A stretch of 64,000 nt of DNA from Kineococcus gynurae (GCF_050871315.1 NZ_JBJLRE010000026.1); one strand, 5' to 3'; positions 1-8,858 are shown, counted from the stretch's first letter. Program-made: numbers and translations. The notes: generated from the sequence alone by a model not told the origin.

Positions 1-660
1 GTTCCTGTTCGGCGCGTTCCTGTTCGGCGCGTTCCTGTTCGGCGCGTTCCTGTTCGGCGCGTTCCTGTTCGGCGCGTTCCTGTTCGGCGCGTTCCTGTTC
101 GGCGCGTTCCTGTTCGGCGCGTTCCTGCTCGGCGCGTTCCTGTTCGGCGCGTTCCTGTTCGGCGCGTTCCTGTTCGGCGCGTTCCTGTTCGGCGCGTTCC
201 TGCTCGGCCCGCTCACGTTCGGCGCGTTCCCGGTCGGACCGCTCACGTTCCGCGCGTTCTTGCTCTGCGCGCTCCCGTTCGGCCCGTTCCTGCTCGGCCC
301 GCTCCCGTTCGACGCGTTCCTGCTCAGCGCGTTCCTGCTCGGCGCGTTCCTGCTCAGCGCGTTCCCGCTCGACCCGCTCGCGTTCAGCGCGCTCCTGCTC
401 CGCCCGTTCCTGCTCCGCCCGTTCCTGCTCGGCCCGCTCCTGTTCGGCGCGTTCCTGTTCGGCGCGTTCCTGCTCGGCCCGTTCCTGCTCGGCCCGCTCC
501 TGCTCGACGCGTTCCTGCTCAGCCCGCTCCCGTTCGACGCGTTCCTGCTCGGCGTGTTCCTGCTCGGCGTGTTCCTGCTCGACCCGTTCCTGCTCGACCC
601 GCTCGCGTTCAGCGCGTTCCTGCTCAGCCCGCTCCTGCTCAGCCCGCTCTTGCTCAGCCC
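1..660 (-). repeat. Coding 15-bp minisatellite, about 44 tandem units
   Basis: Units of gttcctgttcggcgc on the plus strand are arrayed without spacers and keep the reading frame of the minus-strand gene, each encoding AEQER. Twelve of the first thirteen units (1-195) are identical; copies become steadily more divergent towards position 660 (ctgctc, cgctcc, gacgcg and similar variants). The array probably continues beyond the window. Confidence 0.95.
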
Positions 661-2242
661 GTCGCCCGGCGTTGACGTCGTCCACGACCGCGGCGGGGCT
701 GAGGTACCACCGGAGGGCGGAGATCTCGAGGCGGGCGAGGTCAGCGGCGGCGAGGGCGGCGGTGCGGGCCCGGGCGTCGGCGGGCGCGAACCAGACGTCG
801 AGGTCGACCACGACGTCCCGACCACCCTCCCCCGGGACGAGGAGGCCCACGTCGGGACGGCCGGTCTGCGTACCCACCAGCACGGGGATTCCTGCCGCCC
901 GCAGCTGCGCAGCCAGGGCGTCGCGGAGCGGGGCCGCCCCCGCGCGGTCCAGGACGGGTGGGGCGGCGCGAAGAATCGGGGCCGACCCCGCCGCCGCCCA
1001 GACCGATCCGTCGGTGACCGCCGAGCCGTCGCCCAGCAGCACGACGACCGCCTCGGTGGCCGGCAGGTCGGTGGCCGGACGGGCGTGGGCGTCGAGGACG
1101 ACCACCGTGGTCCCGGGGGGCGGGCTCGCGGACGGGTCGAGCTCGGTGACGACCGACGACGGCGCGGGGAGGTCGACCGTCTGCCGCCGCGCCGTGCCCG
1201 GCCCGGTCCCGACGCTCGCGTGGTCGTCCAGCAACGCCCGGAGCCAGACCCCCCGCACGAAGCTGGCCGGGTCCTCCCCCGACCACACTCCCCGCAGCGC
1301 GGCGAGAGCCTGGTCCTCGCCGACCTCCTCGCCACCCCGGGTGACCGCGGTGTCGAGCTCCTGCTCGCGCAGCACGGTGTCAGGGGCCTGCGGGTCGGCG
1401 GCCTCCAGGGCGACCCGGACCGCTGCTGTGGCCTGCGCGAGCTCGCGCCGGCCGAACCATTCCTGCGGGACGCTGCTCGCGCGCTCCGCCCAGTCCCGCT
1501 GCACCGCGGCGATCACGTCGACGTCCGCGGAACCGAAGGTGCCGTCGTGGCGCAGCACCCCGAGCCGTTTGGCCTCCCGCCGGCGGTCGCGTTCGGCCGC
1601 GCTGAGGACCGATCCGAGCCGTCCGTCCAGCACCTGCCGGGTGCGCGTCATGTCCGAGCCGAAGGCCAGCGGGATGTAGGTGCGGCTCAGGGTCTCGACC
1701 CGCTCCAGCAGGGCGACCGCGTTCTCGGCGTCGCCCAGCGTGCGCAGCGGACGCCAGCCGAGTTCGGAGGTCAGCCGGTCGGCCACGGCGCGCAGGGTCG
1801 CCACCGCGTCCGCCGTCGGTGACGCCTCCGGACGTCGCTCGGCCCCCAGCGCCCGCGCCAGACCGGGCAGGTCCTCGACGGTCCACGCGGCTGCCGCGGG
1901 CAGGTGCGGCACCTCCGTGCCGGCCGCACGACGGGCGAGCAGCTCCGCGGCCGCGACCGCGGCGACGGGCGCTCCAGGTCGGAGCGGGTCCTCGGATCCC
2001 GGCCCCCGGTCGGCCGTCGTCCACGTCAGGCGGCGCAGGGTCGCGGCCCGCCCGCGACGGGACACGACCACGGCCTCACCGCCGCGGCGGCGGGCGGCCG
2101 CCACCACCGCGGCGAGCACGAGCTCGCCGTCCGGCCCCACGTCCAGCCGCGTCACGGGCCCGATCAGCGCGGACTCGACGGCCGCGGCCTGCTCGGCGGA
2201 CAGGACGGCGGCGGTGTCAGGGGTCGGCTCCTCGGTACTCAT
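1..2242 (-). CDS. Large protein with pentapeptide (AEQER) repeat tail, 3' end outside window
   Basis: Reads from ATG at 2242 to the window edge without a stop (747 codons visible). I do not recognise a family with confidence. Residues 1 to about 525 are a non-repetitive Ala/Arg/Val-rich region. From about residue 528 onwards (positions 660 to 1) it consists of 5-residue repeats AEQER with variants AERER, VEQER, AEQEH and VERER, predicted to be a long highly charged helix. The opening segment (LSAEQAAAVESAL, then about 45 residues including VVVSRRGRAATLRRL) resembles the region around the Q motif and motif I of superfamily 1 helicases, but the nucleotide-binding loop is replaced by GPDGELV, so ATP binding is doubtful. 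No signal peptide is visible. It is separated from the BCCT gene by a strong terminator. It could be a structural or scaffold protein. Confidence 0.75.
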   Translation of the reverse strand, partial: MSTEEPTPDTAAVLSAEQAAAVESALIGPVTRLDVGPDGELVLAAVVAAARRRGGEAVVVSRRGRAATLRRLTWTTADRGPGSEDPLRPGAPVAAVAAAELLARRAAGTEVPHLPAAAAWTVEDLPGLARALGAERRPEASPTADAVATLRAVADRLTSELGWRPLRTLGDAENAVALLERVETLSRTYIPLAFGSDMTRTRQVLDGRLGSVLSAAERDRRREAKRLGVLRHDGTFGSADVDVIAAVQRDWAERASSVPQEWFGRRELAQATAAVRVALEAADPQAPDTVLREQELDTAVTRGGEEVGEDQALAALRGVWSGEDPASFVRGVWLRALLDDHASVGTGPGTARRQTVDLPAPSSVVTELDPSASPPPGTTVVVLDAHARPATDLPATEAVVVLLGDGSAVTDGSVWAAAGSAPILRAAPPVLDRAGAAPLRDALAAQLRAAGIPVLVGTQTGRPDVGLLVPGEGGRDVVVDLDVWFAPADARARTAALAAADLARLEISALRWYLSPAAVVDDVNAGRRAEQERAEQERAEQERAERERVEQERVEQEHAEQEHAEQERVERERAEQERVEQERAEQERAEQERAEQERAEQERAEQERAEQERAEQERAERERVERERAEQERAEQERAEQERVERERAEQERAERERAEQERAERERSDRERAERERAEQERAEQERAEQERAEQERAEQERAEQERAEQERAEQERAEQERAEQERAEQERAEQERAEQERAEQE

Positions 2243-2299
2243 CGCGGCAAAGGTACCGACCCCGGAGGCCGTGGCCCGTGCGTCTCACCCCGACGTGAC

Positions 2300-2331
2300 G
2301 GAGGCCCCACCCCGTACGGGGTGGGGCCTCC
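2300..2331 (-). terminator. Terminator hairpin behind BCCT transporter gene
   Basis: A perfect 32-bp palindrome (GGAGGCCCCACCCC, GTAC, then the complementary arm) lies 20 bp after the BCCT stop codon and 58 bp before the next minus-strand start. There is no T-run, as is common in high-GC actinobacteria. Confidence 0.8.
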
Positions 2332-2351
2332 GGGCAGCGGAGCCGGTCGGC

Positions 2352-3989
2352 TCAGACGAGGTCGTGCTCGGCCGGGACGGCACCGGAGTGACTGGCCGGG
2401 GGGCGCTCGGTGGTCGTCGAGACCATCGGCAGCCCGTCGGCGGTGTGCCGGGCCCCGACGACCCGGATGACCCGGTCGGAGCGCAGGTCCTTCACCAGGG
2501 CGACGCAGAGCAGGACCATGACCACGAGGAACGGCGTGGCCGCGATGATCGTGATGCTCTGCAGCGCTCCGAGACCACCGGCCAGCAGCAGGACGATGGC
2601 GACCGCTCCGGTCAGACCACCCCAGAGGCAGGTGAGCCAGCGGCGGGGTTCGTCGTCGCCGAAGGACGACAGCGAGGCCATGACGAGGCTGGCCGCGTCG
2701 GCACCGGAGATGAAGAAGATCGCCACGAGGAAGGCGACGAGCGCCGAGGTGGCTGCCGCCCACGGGTAGGCGTCGAGCAGCGCGTACATCTGCGACTCGG
2801 CCCCGTCGATGGCGGTGAAGTCGATGACGCCCCGCAGCTGCAGGTTGATGGCGGAGCCACCGAACACCGAGAACCAGAGGACGCTGACGGCGGTGGGGAT
2901 GAGCATGACGCCGACGACGAACTCACGGATGGTGCGGCCGCGGGAGATCTTGGCGAGGAAGGCGCCGACGAAGGGCGTCCACGAGATCCACCACGCCCAG
3001 TAGAAGATCGTCCAGCCGGACAGCCAGTCGCCGCCGCCGTAGACGCCGGTGCGCACCGACATGTCGGGCAGGGCGGCCAGGTAGTGGCCCGCGGCGTTCG
3101 GGATGAGGTCGAGGATGAAGACGGTCGGGCCGACCACGAACAGGAAGAACAGCAGCGCGGCGGCCAGCACCATGTTGATGTTGGAGAGGAGCTGGACCCC
3201 GCGGCCGATGCCGCTGACCGCGGAGAGGATGAAGCAGAGGGTCAGGACCGCGATGATCGCGACCTGGACCGAGGTGCCGCTGCCGGTGCCGAAGACGCGG
3301 GTGAGGCCACCGTTGATCTGGGCGGCGCCGAGACCGAGCGAGACGGCCGACCCGAAGATGGTCGCGAAGATCGCGAGGATGTCGATGATGCGGGCGGAAC
3401 CCACGGCGCGGGGGCCCTTCAGCAGCGGCGCGAAGGCGGCGGAGAAGCCCCCGGTGCGCCCGCGGCGGTAGGAGGAGTAGGCCAGGGCCAGACCCACGAC
3501 GGCGTAGATGGCCCACGGGTGCAGACCCCAGTGGAAGAGCGCGTAGTCCATGGCCATCGCCGAGGCGGCCTCGGAGCCCGGCTCGACGCCCGCCTCGGGC
3601 GGGGTCATGAGGTGGGTGACGGGCTCGGACACCCCGTAGAACATGAGGCCGATCCCCATGCCGGCGGAGAACATCATCGCGATCCAGGAGGCCCGCGAGT
3701 ACTCCGGCTTCTCGTCGTCACGACCCAACCGGATCTTGCCGGTGCGGCCGAAGGCGAGGACGAGGGCGAGGACGACGAAGGCGGTCGCCCCGAGGACGAA
3801 GGCCCAGCCGAGGTTGGTCGTGATCCAGGTGAGGACGGACCCGGCCTGGGTCGCCAGCTGCTCCGGCATCGCCAGCCCGATCCCGAGGACCACCGCGACG
3901 ACGAGCAGGGACACGATCAGGACGGGCTTGTCGACCGGGGGGTGCTTGCGACCGAGAGAACTCTCGGTCGGGGTTTCCGGGACGCTCAT
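2352..3989 (-). CDS. BCCT family choline/glycine betaine transporter
   Basis: 545 aa integral membrane protein of the betaine/choline/carnitine transporter family, probably a sodium- or proton-coupled importer with about 12 membrane segments. Diagnostic sequences are the glycine stretch GMGIGLMFYG at residues 110-119 (TM3 of BetP) and the Trp-rich segment YWAWWISW at about 330-337, which forms the trimethylammonium site in the family. The N-terminus (about 20 residues) and C-terminal tail (about 45 residues) are short, so a BetP-like long osmosensing tail is absent. The gene lies just beyond codA and betB on the same strand but has its own 246-bp upstream region and terminators on both sides. 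Context suggests choline or betaine uptake; substrate cannot be fixed from sequence. Confidence 0.93.
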   Translation of the reverse strand: MSVPETPTESSLGRKHPPVDKPVLIVSLLVVAVVLGIGLAMPEQLATQAGSVLTWITTNLGWAFVLGATAFVVLALVLAFGRTGKIRLGRDDEKPEYSRASWIAMMFSAGMGIGLMFYGVSEPVTHLMTPPEAGVEPGSEAASAMAMDYALFHWGLHPWAIYAVVGLALAYSSYRRGRTGGFSAAFAPLLKGPRAVGSARIIDILAIFATIFGSAVSLGLGAAQINGGLTRVFGTGSGTSVQVAIIAVLTLCFILSAVSGIGRGVQLLSNINMVLAAALLFFLFVVGPTVFILDLIPNAAGHYLAALPDMSVRTGVYGGGDWLSGWTIFYWAWWISWTPFVGAFLAKISRGRTIREFVVGVMLIPTAVSVLWFSVFGGSAINLQLRGVIDFTAIDGAESQMYALLDAYPWAAATSALVAFLVAIFFISGADAASLVMASLSSFGDDEPRRWLTCLWGGLTGAVAIVLLLAGGLGALQSITIIAATPFLVVMVLLCVALVKDLRSDRVIRVVGARHTADGLPMVSTTTERPPASHSGAVPAEHDLV

Positions 3990-4079
3990 AGAGGGGGTCC
4001 TCTCGGAAGTGAAGGGGAGTTCGGCGACGGCCGACGGAACGACGATAGACCCGCGGGGTACCCCGTGTCAGCCAGTTCA

Positions 4080-4126
4080 CACAGAAGAAACCGTTTCGAG
4101 ATCCGAACTTCTCGGGTTTCTGTGGT
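4080..4126. promoter_or_regulatory. AT-richer region with nested inverted repeats upstream of BCCT gene
   Basis: The outer arms (ACAGAAGAAACC at 4081-4092 and GGTTTCTGT ending about 4123) pair with a 3-nt bulge and enclose an inner stem CGAGA/TCTCG (4097-4101, 4110-4114). It lies 90-140 bp upstream of the BCCT start in an otherwise GC-rich stretch, so it may belong to the promoter or 5' leader. Function is unknown. Confidence 0.4.
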
Positions 4127-4185
4127 ACCGGTCCCGGAGCGTGACCACGGAACCCCTCCCCGACCGACGAACCACCCGGAACGCC

Positions 4186-4218
4186 GAGAACCCCCGCCCG
4201 GTCCGGGTGGGGGTTCTC
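4186..4218 (-). terminator. Terminator hairpin behind codA
   Basis: Arms GAGAACCCCCGCCCGG and CCGGGTGGGGGTTCTC form an almost perfect GC-rich stem 18 bp after the codA stop codon, ending the APC-betB-codA transcription unit. Confidence 0.8.
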
Positions 4219-4235
4219 GTTCCGACGGGATGGGA

Positions 4236-5831
4236 TCAGACGCGGTCCTCGACCAGCATGTCGGCGAGTTTCTCGCCGATGGTCATGCAGGTGATGTTCG
4301 GGTTCACCGCACCCAGGTACGGCATGACCGACGCGTCGGCGACCCGCAACCCGGAGACCCCCTTGACCCGCAACCGGGCGTCGACGACGGCGAGCGGGTC
4401 GTCGTCCGCCCCCATCTTCGCGGTGCCCGCCGGGTGGTAGACGGTGTTGTGGGTCTTCTTGACGTAGTCGGCCAACTCGTCGTCGGTCTGCACGTCCTTG
4501 CCGGGGGCGAGTTCCCGGCCGGCCCAGGGGGCCATGGGTTCCTGCTCGACGATGCGCCGCGCCAGGCGGATGCCCTCGGTCATGACCCGGAGGTCGTTGC
4601 CCTCGGGGTCGGTGAAGTAGCGCGGGTCGACGCGTGGACGGTCACGGAAGTCGCGGGAACGGAGTTTGACGGTTCCCCGCGACCGTCCCTGCGTGACGTT
4701 CGGGGTCAAGCAGAACCCGTTGTCGGTGGTGGGGTAGCCCCAGCGGACGGTGTTCATGTCGAAGGGGACGGAACCGTAGTGCATCATCAGGTCAGGGATG
4801 TCCAGACCCGGGACCGTCGTGTGGAACACGCCGATCTCCCACCACTGGGTGGAGGCGGTCACCATGGGCTGCAACGCTTCCCAGAACACGAGGCCCTCGA
4901 CGTGGTCGTCCAGGTTCTCCCCCACCCCCGCGGACTCGACCACCACGTCGAGACCGAACTCCCGCAACTGCTCCGGCTGCCCGATCCCCGACAGCAGCAG
5001 GAGTTTCGGGGTGTCGATGGAACCCGCCGAGAGGACGACCTCGCGTCGGGCCCGCACGACCCCGTGGTGGATGAGGTCGGGCGCCATGAACTGGACCCCG
5101 GTGGCGCGGGGGGCGCCGTCGGAACCCTGCTCGAGGACGACCTTCTCCACCCAGTACCCGGTGCGGACCTCCAGGTTCGGTCGCTTCCCGAGGATCGGGT
5201 GGAGGTAGGCGTGCGACGAGGACATCCGGGTCCCGTCGTCCCCCGCGTTGATCTGGAACCATCCCGCCCCGTTCAGGACGGTGGGCCCCTCGTTGAACTG
5301 GACGGTGGGCAGGCCCACCTTCTCGGCGGCCTGCAGCAGCGCGACCCCGCAGGGGTCCACCGGCGGGATGGTGCGCAACCGCACCGGCCCGGACCGGCCG
5401 TGGTGCTCGCCCGGTCCGGCGTTGTTCTCCAGACGTTTCACCAGCGGCAGGACGTCCTTGGCGCCCCACCCGGTGCACCCGAGGGCCTCCCACCCGTCCA
5501 GGCACTCGGCCGGCGGGTGGAACGCGATGCAGGAGTTGTGCGAGGAACAACCCCCGAGAACCTTGGCCCGGGCGTGCCGGAGGAAGGAGTTCCCGTTCTC
5601 CTGCGGTTCCACCGGGTAGTCCCAGTCGTAACCGGAGTCGAGCAGGTGCATCCAGTCGGCGAGTTTCAAGATGTTGTCGTCGCCGACGTCGCTCGGCCCG
5701 GCCTCGAGCAGGCAGACCGTCACCGACGGATCCTCGGACAGGCGGGCGGCGAGGACGCACCCGGCCGTCCCGCCCCCGGCGATGACGTAGTCGAACTCCT
5801 CGGTCGCGGTGCCCTGCGTCTCGGTCGTCAT
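4236..5831 (-). CDS. codA: Choline oxidase (GMC flavoprotein)
   Basis: 531 aa FAD enzyme of the glucose-methanol-choline family, oxidising choline with O2 to betaine aldehyde and on to glycine betaine, releasing H2O2. N-terminal dinucleotide fold AGGGTAG at 18-24. The segment GGCSSHNSCIAF at 93-104 matches Arthrobacter globiformis choline oxidase, where this His carries covalent FAD, so His98 is the likely flavin link. The active-site blocks STQWWEIG, MMHYGSVPF, NTVYHPAGT and VNPNIT are all present. This separates it from membrane-type BetA choline dehydrogenases, which lack the SSHNSC block. Start ATG 5831 has a GAGGGGA ribosome site; a longer frame upstream lies inside betB and is rejected. 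It is 14 bp behind betB in one operon. Confidence 0.93.
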   Translation of the reverse strand: MTTETQGTATEEFDYVIAGGGTAGCVLAARLSEDPSVTVCLLEAGPSDVGDDNILKLADWMHLLDSGYDWDYPVEPQENGNSFLRHARAKVLGGCSSHNSCIAFHPPAECLDGWEALGCTGWGAKDVLPLVKRLENNAGPGEHHGRSGPVRLRTIPPVDPCGVALLQAAEKVGLPTVQFNEGPTVLNGAGWFQINAGDDGTRMSSSHAYLHPILGKRPNLEVRTGYWVEKVVLEQGSDGAPRATGVQFMAPDLIHHGVVRARREVVLSAGSIDTPKLLLLSGIGQPEQLREFGLDVVVESAGVGENLDDHVEGLVFWEALQPMVTASTQWWEIGVFHTTVPGLDIPDLMMHYGSVPFDMNTVRWGYPTTDNGFCLTPNVTQGRSRGTVKLRSRDFRDRPRVDPRYFTDPEGNDLRVMTEGIRLARRIVEQEPMAPWAGRELAPGKDVQTDDELADYVKKTHNTVYHPAGTAKMGADDDPLAVVDARLRVKGVSGLRVADASVMPYLGAVNPNITCMTIGEKLADMLVEDRV

Positions 5832-5845
5832 GTCGTCCCCTCGCC

Positions 5846-7315
5846 TCAGCCCTTGAACCAGCCCGGCGCGGCCGGGGTGGTGTTCTGCCAGATGTGCTTG
5901 GTCTCCAGGTACTCGTGCAGGCCGGCCGGGCCGAGCTCCCGCCCGTTGCCGGACATGCGCTGACCGCCCCACTCCGCCTGCGGCACGTAGGGGCCGAAGT
6001 CGTTGATCCAGACGGTGCCGTGCCGCAGCGCGTTCGCGACCCGCTCCCCGCGCTCGACGTCGCGCGTCTGGACGCCGCCGGCCAGCCCGTAGGAGGTGTC
6101 GTTGCCGAGGAGCACGGCCTCCTCCTCGGTCCGGAACCGCTCGACGGTGAGGATCGGCCCGAACGTCTCGGCCTGGACGATGTCCATCGTGCGGTCGCAG
6201 TGGTCGAAGACCGTGGGCTCGTAGAAGTACCCGCGCTGCAGGTCCGCCCCCTCGGGTCGGCGACCGCCGGTGAGCAGCTCGGCGCCCTCGGCGAGACCGC
6301 GGGCGACCCACCCTTCGACCTTGTCCCGGTGCTGCTCCGAGACCAGCGGACCGGACTCCGACGCCGGGTCGAGGCCGTTGCCCAGCCGGACCCGTCGGGC
6401 CTTCTCGACCACGGCGGCGACCAGCTCGTCGGCGACGGACTCCTCCACGATGAGCCGGGTCCCGGCGGAGCAGACCTGACCGGCGTGCAGGAACACACCC
6501 GTCGCGACCACGTCGGCCGCCACGTCCAGGTCGACGTCGGCGAACACGATGTTGGGGTTCTTGCCGCCCAGTTCGACGCAGGCGCGTTTCACCGTCTCGG
6601 CGGTCGAGCGGATGATGGCCCGCCCGGTCGACAGACCCCCGGTGAAGGACACCAGGTCGACCGCGGGGTGCTCGGTCAGGGTGGCCCCGACCGCGGAGCC
6701 GGGCCCCAGCACCAGGTTGACCACCCCGTGGGGCAGGCCGACCTCTTCGAGGAGTTTCACCAGGTGGACGGTGGAGAGCGGGGTGACCTCGCTGGGTTTG
6801 AGCACCATGGTGTTGCCCGCCGCCAGCGCGGGGGCGACCTTCCAGGCGATCTGCAGCAGCGGGTAGTTCCACGGGGCGATCAGGGAGCAGACCCCGACGG
6901 GGTGGTGGACCACCCGGCTGCGGACGTTGGCCTGTCCCACGTCGACCGTGCGGTCCACGGGCACCAGGGCCTGCTGCGCGTAGTAGCGGAAGACGGCGGT
7001 GACGTCGTCGACGTCGATGCGGCTCTCCACCAGCGTCTTGCCGGTGTCGAGGGTCTCGACGTGGGCGATCTCCTCCTTGTCGCGCTGGAGCAGGTCGGCC
7101 ACCCGGTCGAGGACCGCGGCCCGTTCGGCCACCGGCGTCGCGGGCCAGGTGCCCTGGTCGAAGGCCCAGCGCGCGGCCAGCACGGCAGCCTCGGCGTCGG
7201 CGGCGGTCGCCTCGTCGACGTGCCGGAACACGGTGGCGTCGAAGGGGTTGATCACCCCGCGGGTCCCGCCGTCGGCGGCGGACCGCCAGGAACCGTCGAT
7301 GAACAGGTCAGGCAT
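5846..7315 (-). CDS. betB: Betaine aldehyde dehydrogenase (ALDH family)
   Basis: 489 aa NAD(P)-dependent aldehyde dehydrogenase. Motifs: SLIAPWNYPL near the cofactor site, VELGGKNPNI with the general base Glu248, and GQVCSAGTR with catalytic Cys282. Converts betaine aldehyde made by the neighbouring choline oxidase to glycine betaine. I chose ATG 7315 (MPDLFIDGSW), which overlaps the end of the APC permease gene by 8 bp and has GGGAG upstream; an earlier in-frame start at 7351 would lie 44 bp inside the permease gene. Specificity for betaine aldehyde is inferred from context, since ALDH motifs are shared across the family. Confidence 0.9.
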   Translation of the reverse strand: MPDLFIDGSWRSAADGGTRGVINPFDATVFRHVDEATAADAEAAVLAARWAFDQGTWPATPVAERAAVLDRVADLLQRDKEEIAHVETLDTGKTLVESRIDVDDVTAVFRYYAQQALVPVDRTVDVGQANVRSRVVHHPVGVCSLIAPWNYPLLQIAWKVAPALAAGNTMVLKPSEVTPLSTVHLVKLLEEVGLPHGVVNLVLGPGSAVGATLTEHPAVDLVSFTGGLSTGRAIIRSTAETVKRACVELGGKNPNIVFADVDLDVAADVVATGVFLHAGQVCSAGTRLIVEESVADELVAAVVEKARRVRLGNGLDPASESGPLVSEQHRDKVEGWVARGLAEGAELLTGGRRPEGADLQRGYFYEPTVFDHCDRTMDIVQAETFGPILTVERFRTEEEAVLLGNDTSYGLAGGVQTRDVERGERVANALRHGTVWINDFGPYVPQAEWGGQRMSGNGRELGPAGLHEYLETKHIWQNTTPAAPGWFKG

Positions 7316-8858
7316 GGGGGGTTGCTCCCGTCGAGTGGCTAGCGAGGACACCGGACCGGTGCCGGAGTCGCAGCCGGTAGTAGAGCAGCCCGCCGCCCAC
7401 GCTGATGGCGATGAAGAGGAGGGCGCCGTACTGCAGGTACCAGTGGAAGGGTTCGGTCGGGTTGTAGACCTCCGCCCGCGGCCAGAGGAGGTTCGCCATC
7501 ATCGCCACGCCCCAGAGCACGGCGAGGATGTTGACCGGCAGTCCCCAGCGGCCGAGCGTGAACGGCGCCTTCGACCCGTCGGCCATCGGCACGGGCCACC
7601 GCCCCCGCAGCCGGGCCACCAGCAGCGGGACGGTCACCAGCAGGTAGGCCAGGTAGATCATCCCGACCGCCAGGCTGGTCAGGACCAGGAAGATCTGCGG
7701 CTGGCCCACGTTGACCACGAGGATCACCACCGCGAGGACCCCGACGACGATCGCGGGCAGGACCGGGGTCTTGAACTTCGGGCTGATGCGCGACAGCGCC
7801 TCCCCGGCGGGGAGGTTGTTGTCCCGGGCCATCGCGAACATCATCCGGATGGTGGCGGTGTGCACCGCGAGCGAGCAGACCAGGACGGCCACGACCACGC
7901 AGGCCAGGAAGGGCAGGCCGAACCCGCTGCCGACGGTCGTGAGGACCAGGTGCTGCAACCCGCCCGCCGAGGAACCGAGCAACGGGTCGCTCAGGTCCGG
8001 GACGGCCATGAGGCCGAGCAGGATGATGAGACCACCCAGGACGAAGGAGGCGACGACGGCCCGGATCACGGCGCGGGGCGCGGTGCGCCGCGGATCCTTG
8101 GTCTCCTCCCCCAGCGAGCTCGCGGTGTCGAACCCGTACATGACGTACCCGGAGGCGAGGGCCGCGACCAGGAAGGCTCCGAAGTAGCCACCCGGGTGGT
8201 CCGTGCCGACCCCGTTGTTGCTGAGGACGACGTCGGGGCCGCGGGTCACGTTGACCGCCAGGAGCACGATGATGACGACGGCCGCGATCAGCTCGATGAA
8301 GACCCCGGTCGAGTTGATCCGGGACATGAGCTTCACCCCGAACGCGTTCACCAGCGTGGTGAAGACCACGACGACGGTGCCCAGGATCACGGCGTTCAGC
8401 GCGTAGTCCGTCGCGTCGTCGGCGGTGCCGATGAACTGGAAACCCGACCAGATCTGGGGCAGCGTCAGCTGGAAGGCCAGCACCACCGCGGACAGGGTCA
8501 CGATCGAGGCGACGAGCATCGTCCAGCCCGCGGCCCAGGCGACCGTCGGCGAGGCGAGGCGCTTGGTCCAGTTGTAGAGCGAACCGGCCACCGCGTACCG
8601 GCTCGACAGCTCGGCGAAGCAGAGCGCGACCATGAGCTGGCCGACGAAGACGGCCGGCCAGCTCCACAGGTAGCTGGGCCCCGCCGTCCCGTAGCCGAAG
8701 TAGAAGAGCTGGAACGTGCCGGTCAGGATCGAGATGTAGCTGACCCCGGCGGCGAAGCTGGCGAAGGACCCGATGCTGCGTTCGAGACCCTGCTTGTAGC
8801 CGAACTCTTCGAGTCCGTGGGATTCACCGGAGGAGGTACCCGTCGTCTGCTGGCTCAT
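7308..8858 (-). CDS. APC family permease, probable choline/amine importer
   Basis: 516 aa, about 12 predicted membrane helices, amino acid-polyamine-organocation fold. The N-terminus EEFGYKQGLERSIGSFASFA and the first helix (about residues 33-55), followed by the CFAELSSRYAVAGSLYNWTK segment, are typical of the amino-acid/choline permease branch. First gene of the permease-betB-codA operon, overlapping betB by 8 bp, so its substrate is probably choline or a related quaternary amine (inference from context). Start ATG 8858 has GGAAGG 5 bp upstream. Promoter and a putative operator lie in the 400-bp divergent region before it. Confidence 0.85.
   Translation of the reverse strand: MSQQTTGTSSGESHGLEEFGYKQGLERSIGSFASFAAGVSYISILTGTFQLFYFGYGTAGPSYLWSWPAVFVGQLMVALCFAELSSRYAVAGSLYNWTKRLASPTVAWAAGWTMLVASIVTLSAVVLAFQLTLPQIWSGFQFIGTADDATDYALNAVILGTVVVVFTTLVNAFGVKLMSRINSTGVFIELIAAVVIIVLLAVNVTRGPDVVLSNNGVGTDHPGGYFGAFLVAALASGYVMYGFDTASSLGEETKDPRRTAPRAVIRAVVASFVLGGLIILLGLMAVPDLSDPLLGSSAGGLQHLVLTTVGSGFGLPFLACVVVAVLVCSLAVHTATIRMMFAMARDNNLPAGEALSRISPKFKTPVLPAIVVGVLAVVILVVNVGQPQIFLVLTSLAVGMIYLAYLLVTVPLLVARLRGRWPVPMADGSKAPFTLGRWGLPVNILAVLWGVAMMANLLWPRAEVYNPTEPFHWYLQYGALLFIAISVGGGLLYYRLRLRHRSGVLASHSTGATPHA

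Noticed and set aside
1..660. CRISPR array or non-coding satellite
   Set aside because: Units are 15 bp with no spacers and keep a single reading frame continuous with a long gene, so it is a coding repeat.
4236..5831. Choline dehydrogenase BetA
   Set aside because: The protein has the SSHNSC covalent-FAD block and other choline oxidase active-site blocks instead of BetA features.
1680..5963. A 1427-codon open frame on the plus strand opposite BCCT and codA
   Set aside because: It is antisense to three well-supported minus-strand genes; in GC-rich codon usage the opposite strand often stays open. Its composition (Gly/Arg/Asp/Glu-rich) matches no protein family.
5846..7351. Longer betB start at 7351
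   Set aside because: It lies 44 bp inside the permease gene and adds 12 residues before the family-typical DLFIDGSW; ATG 7315 fits the operon overlap better.
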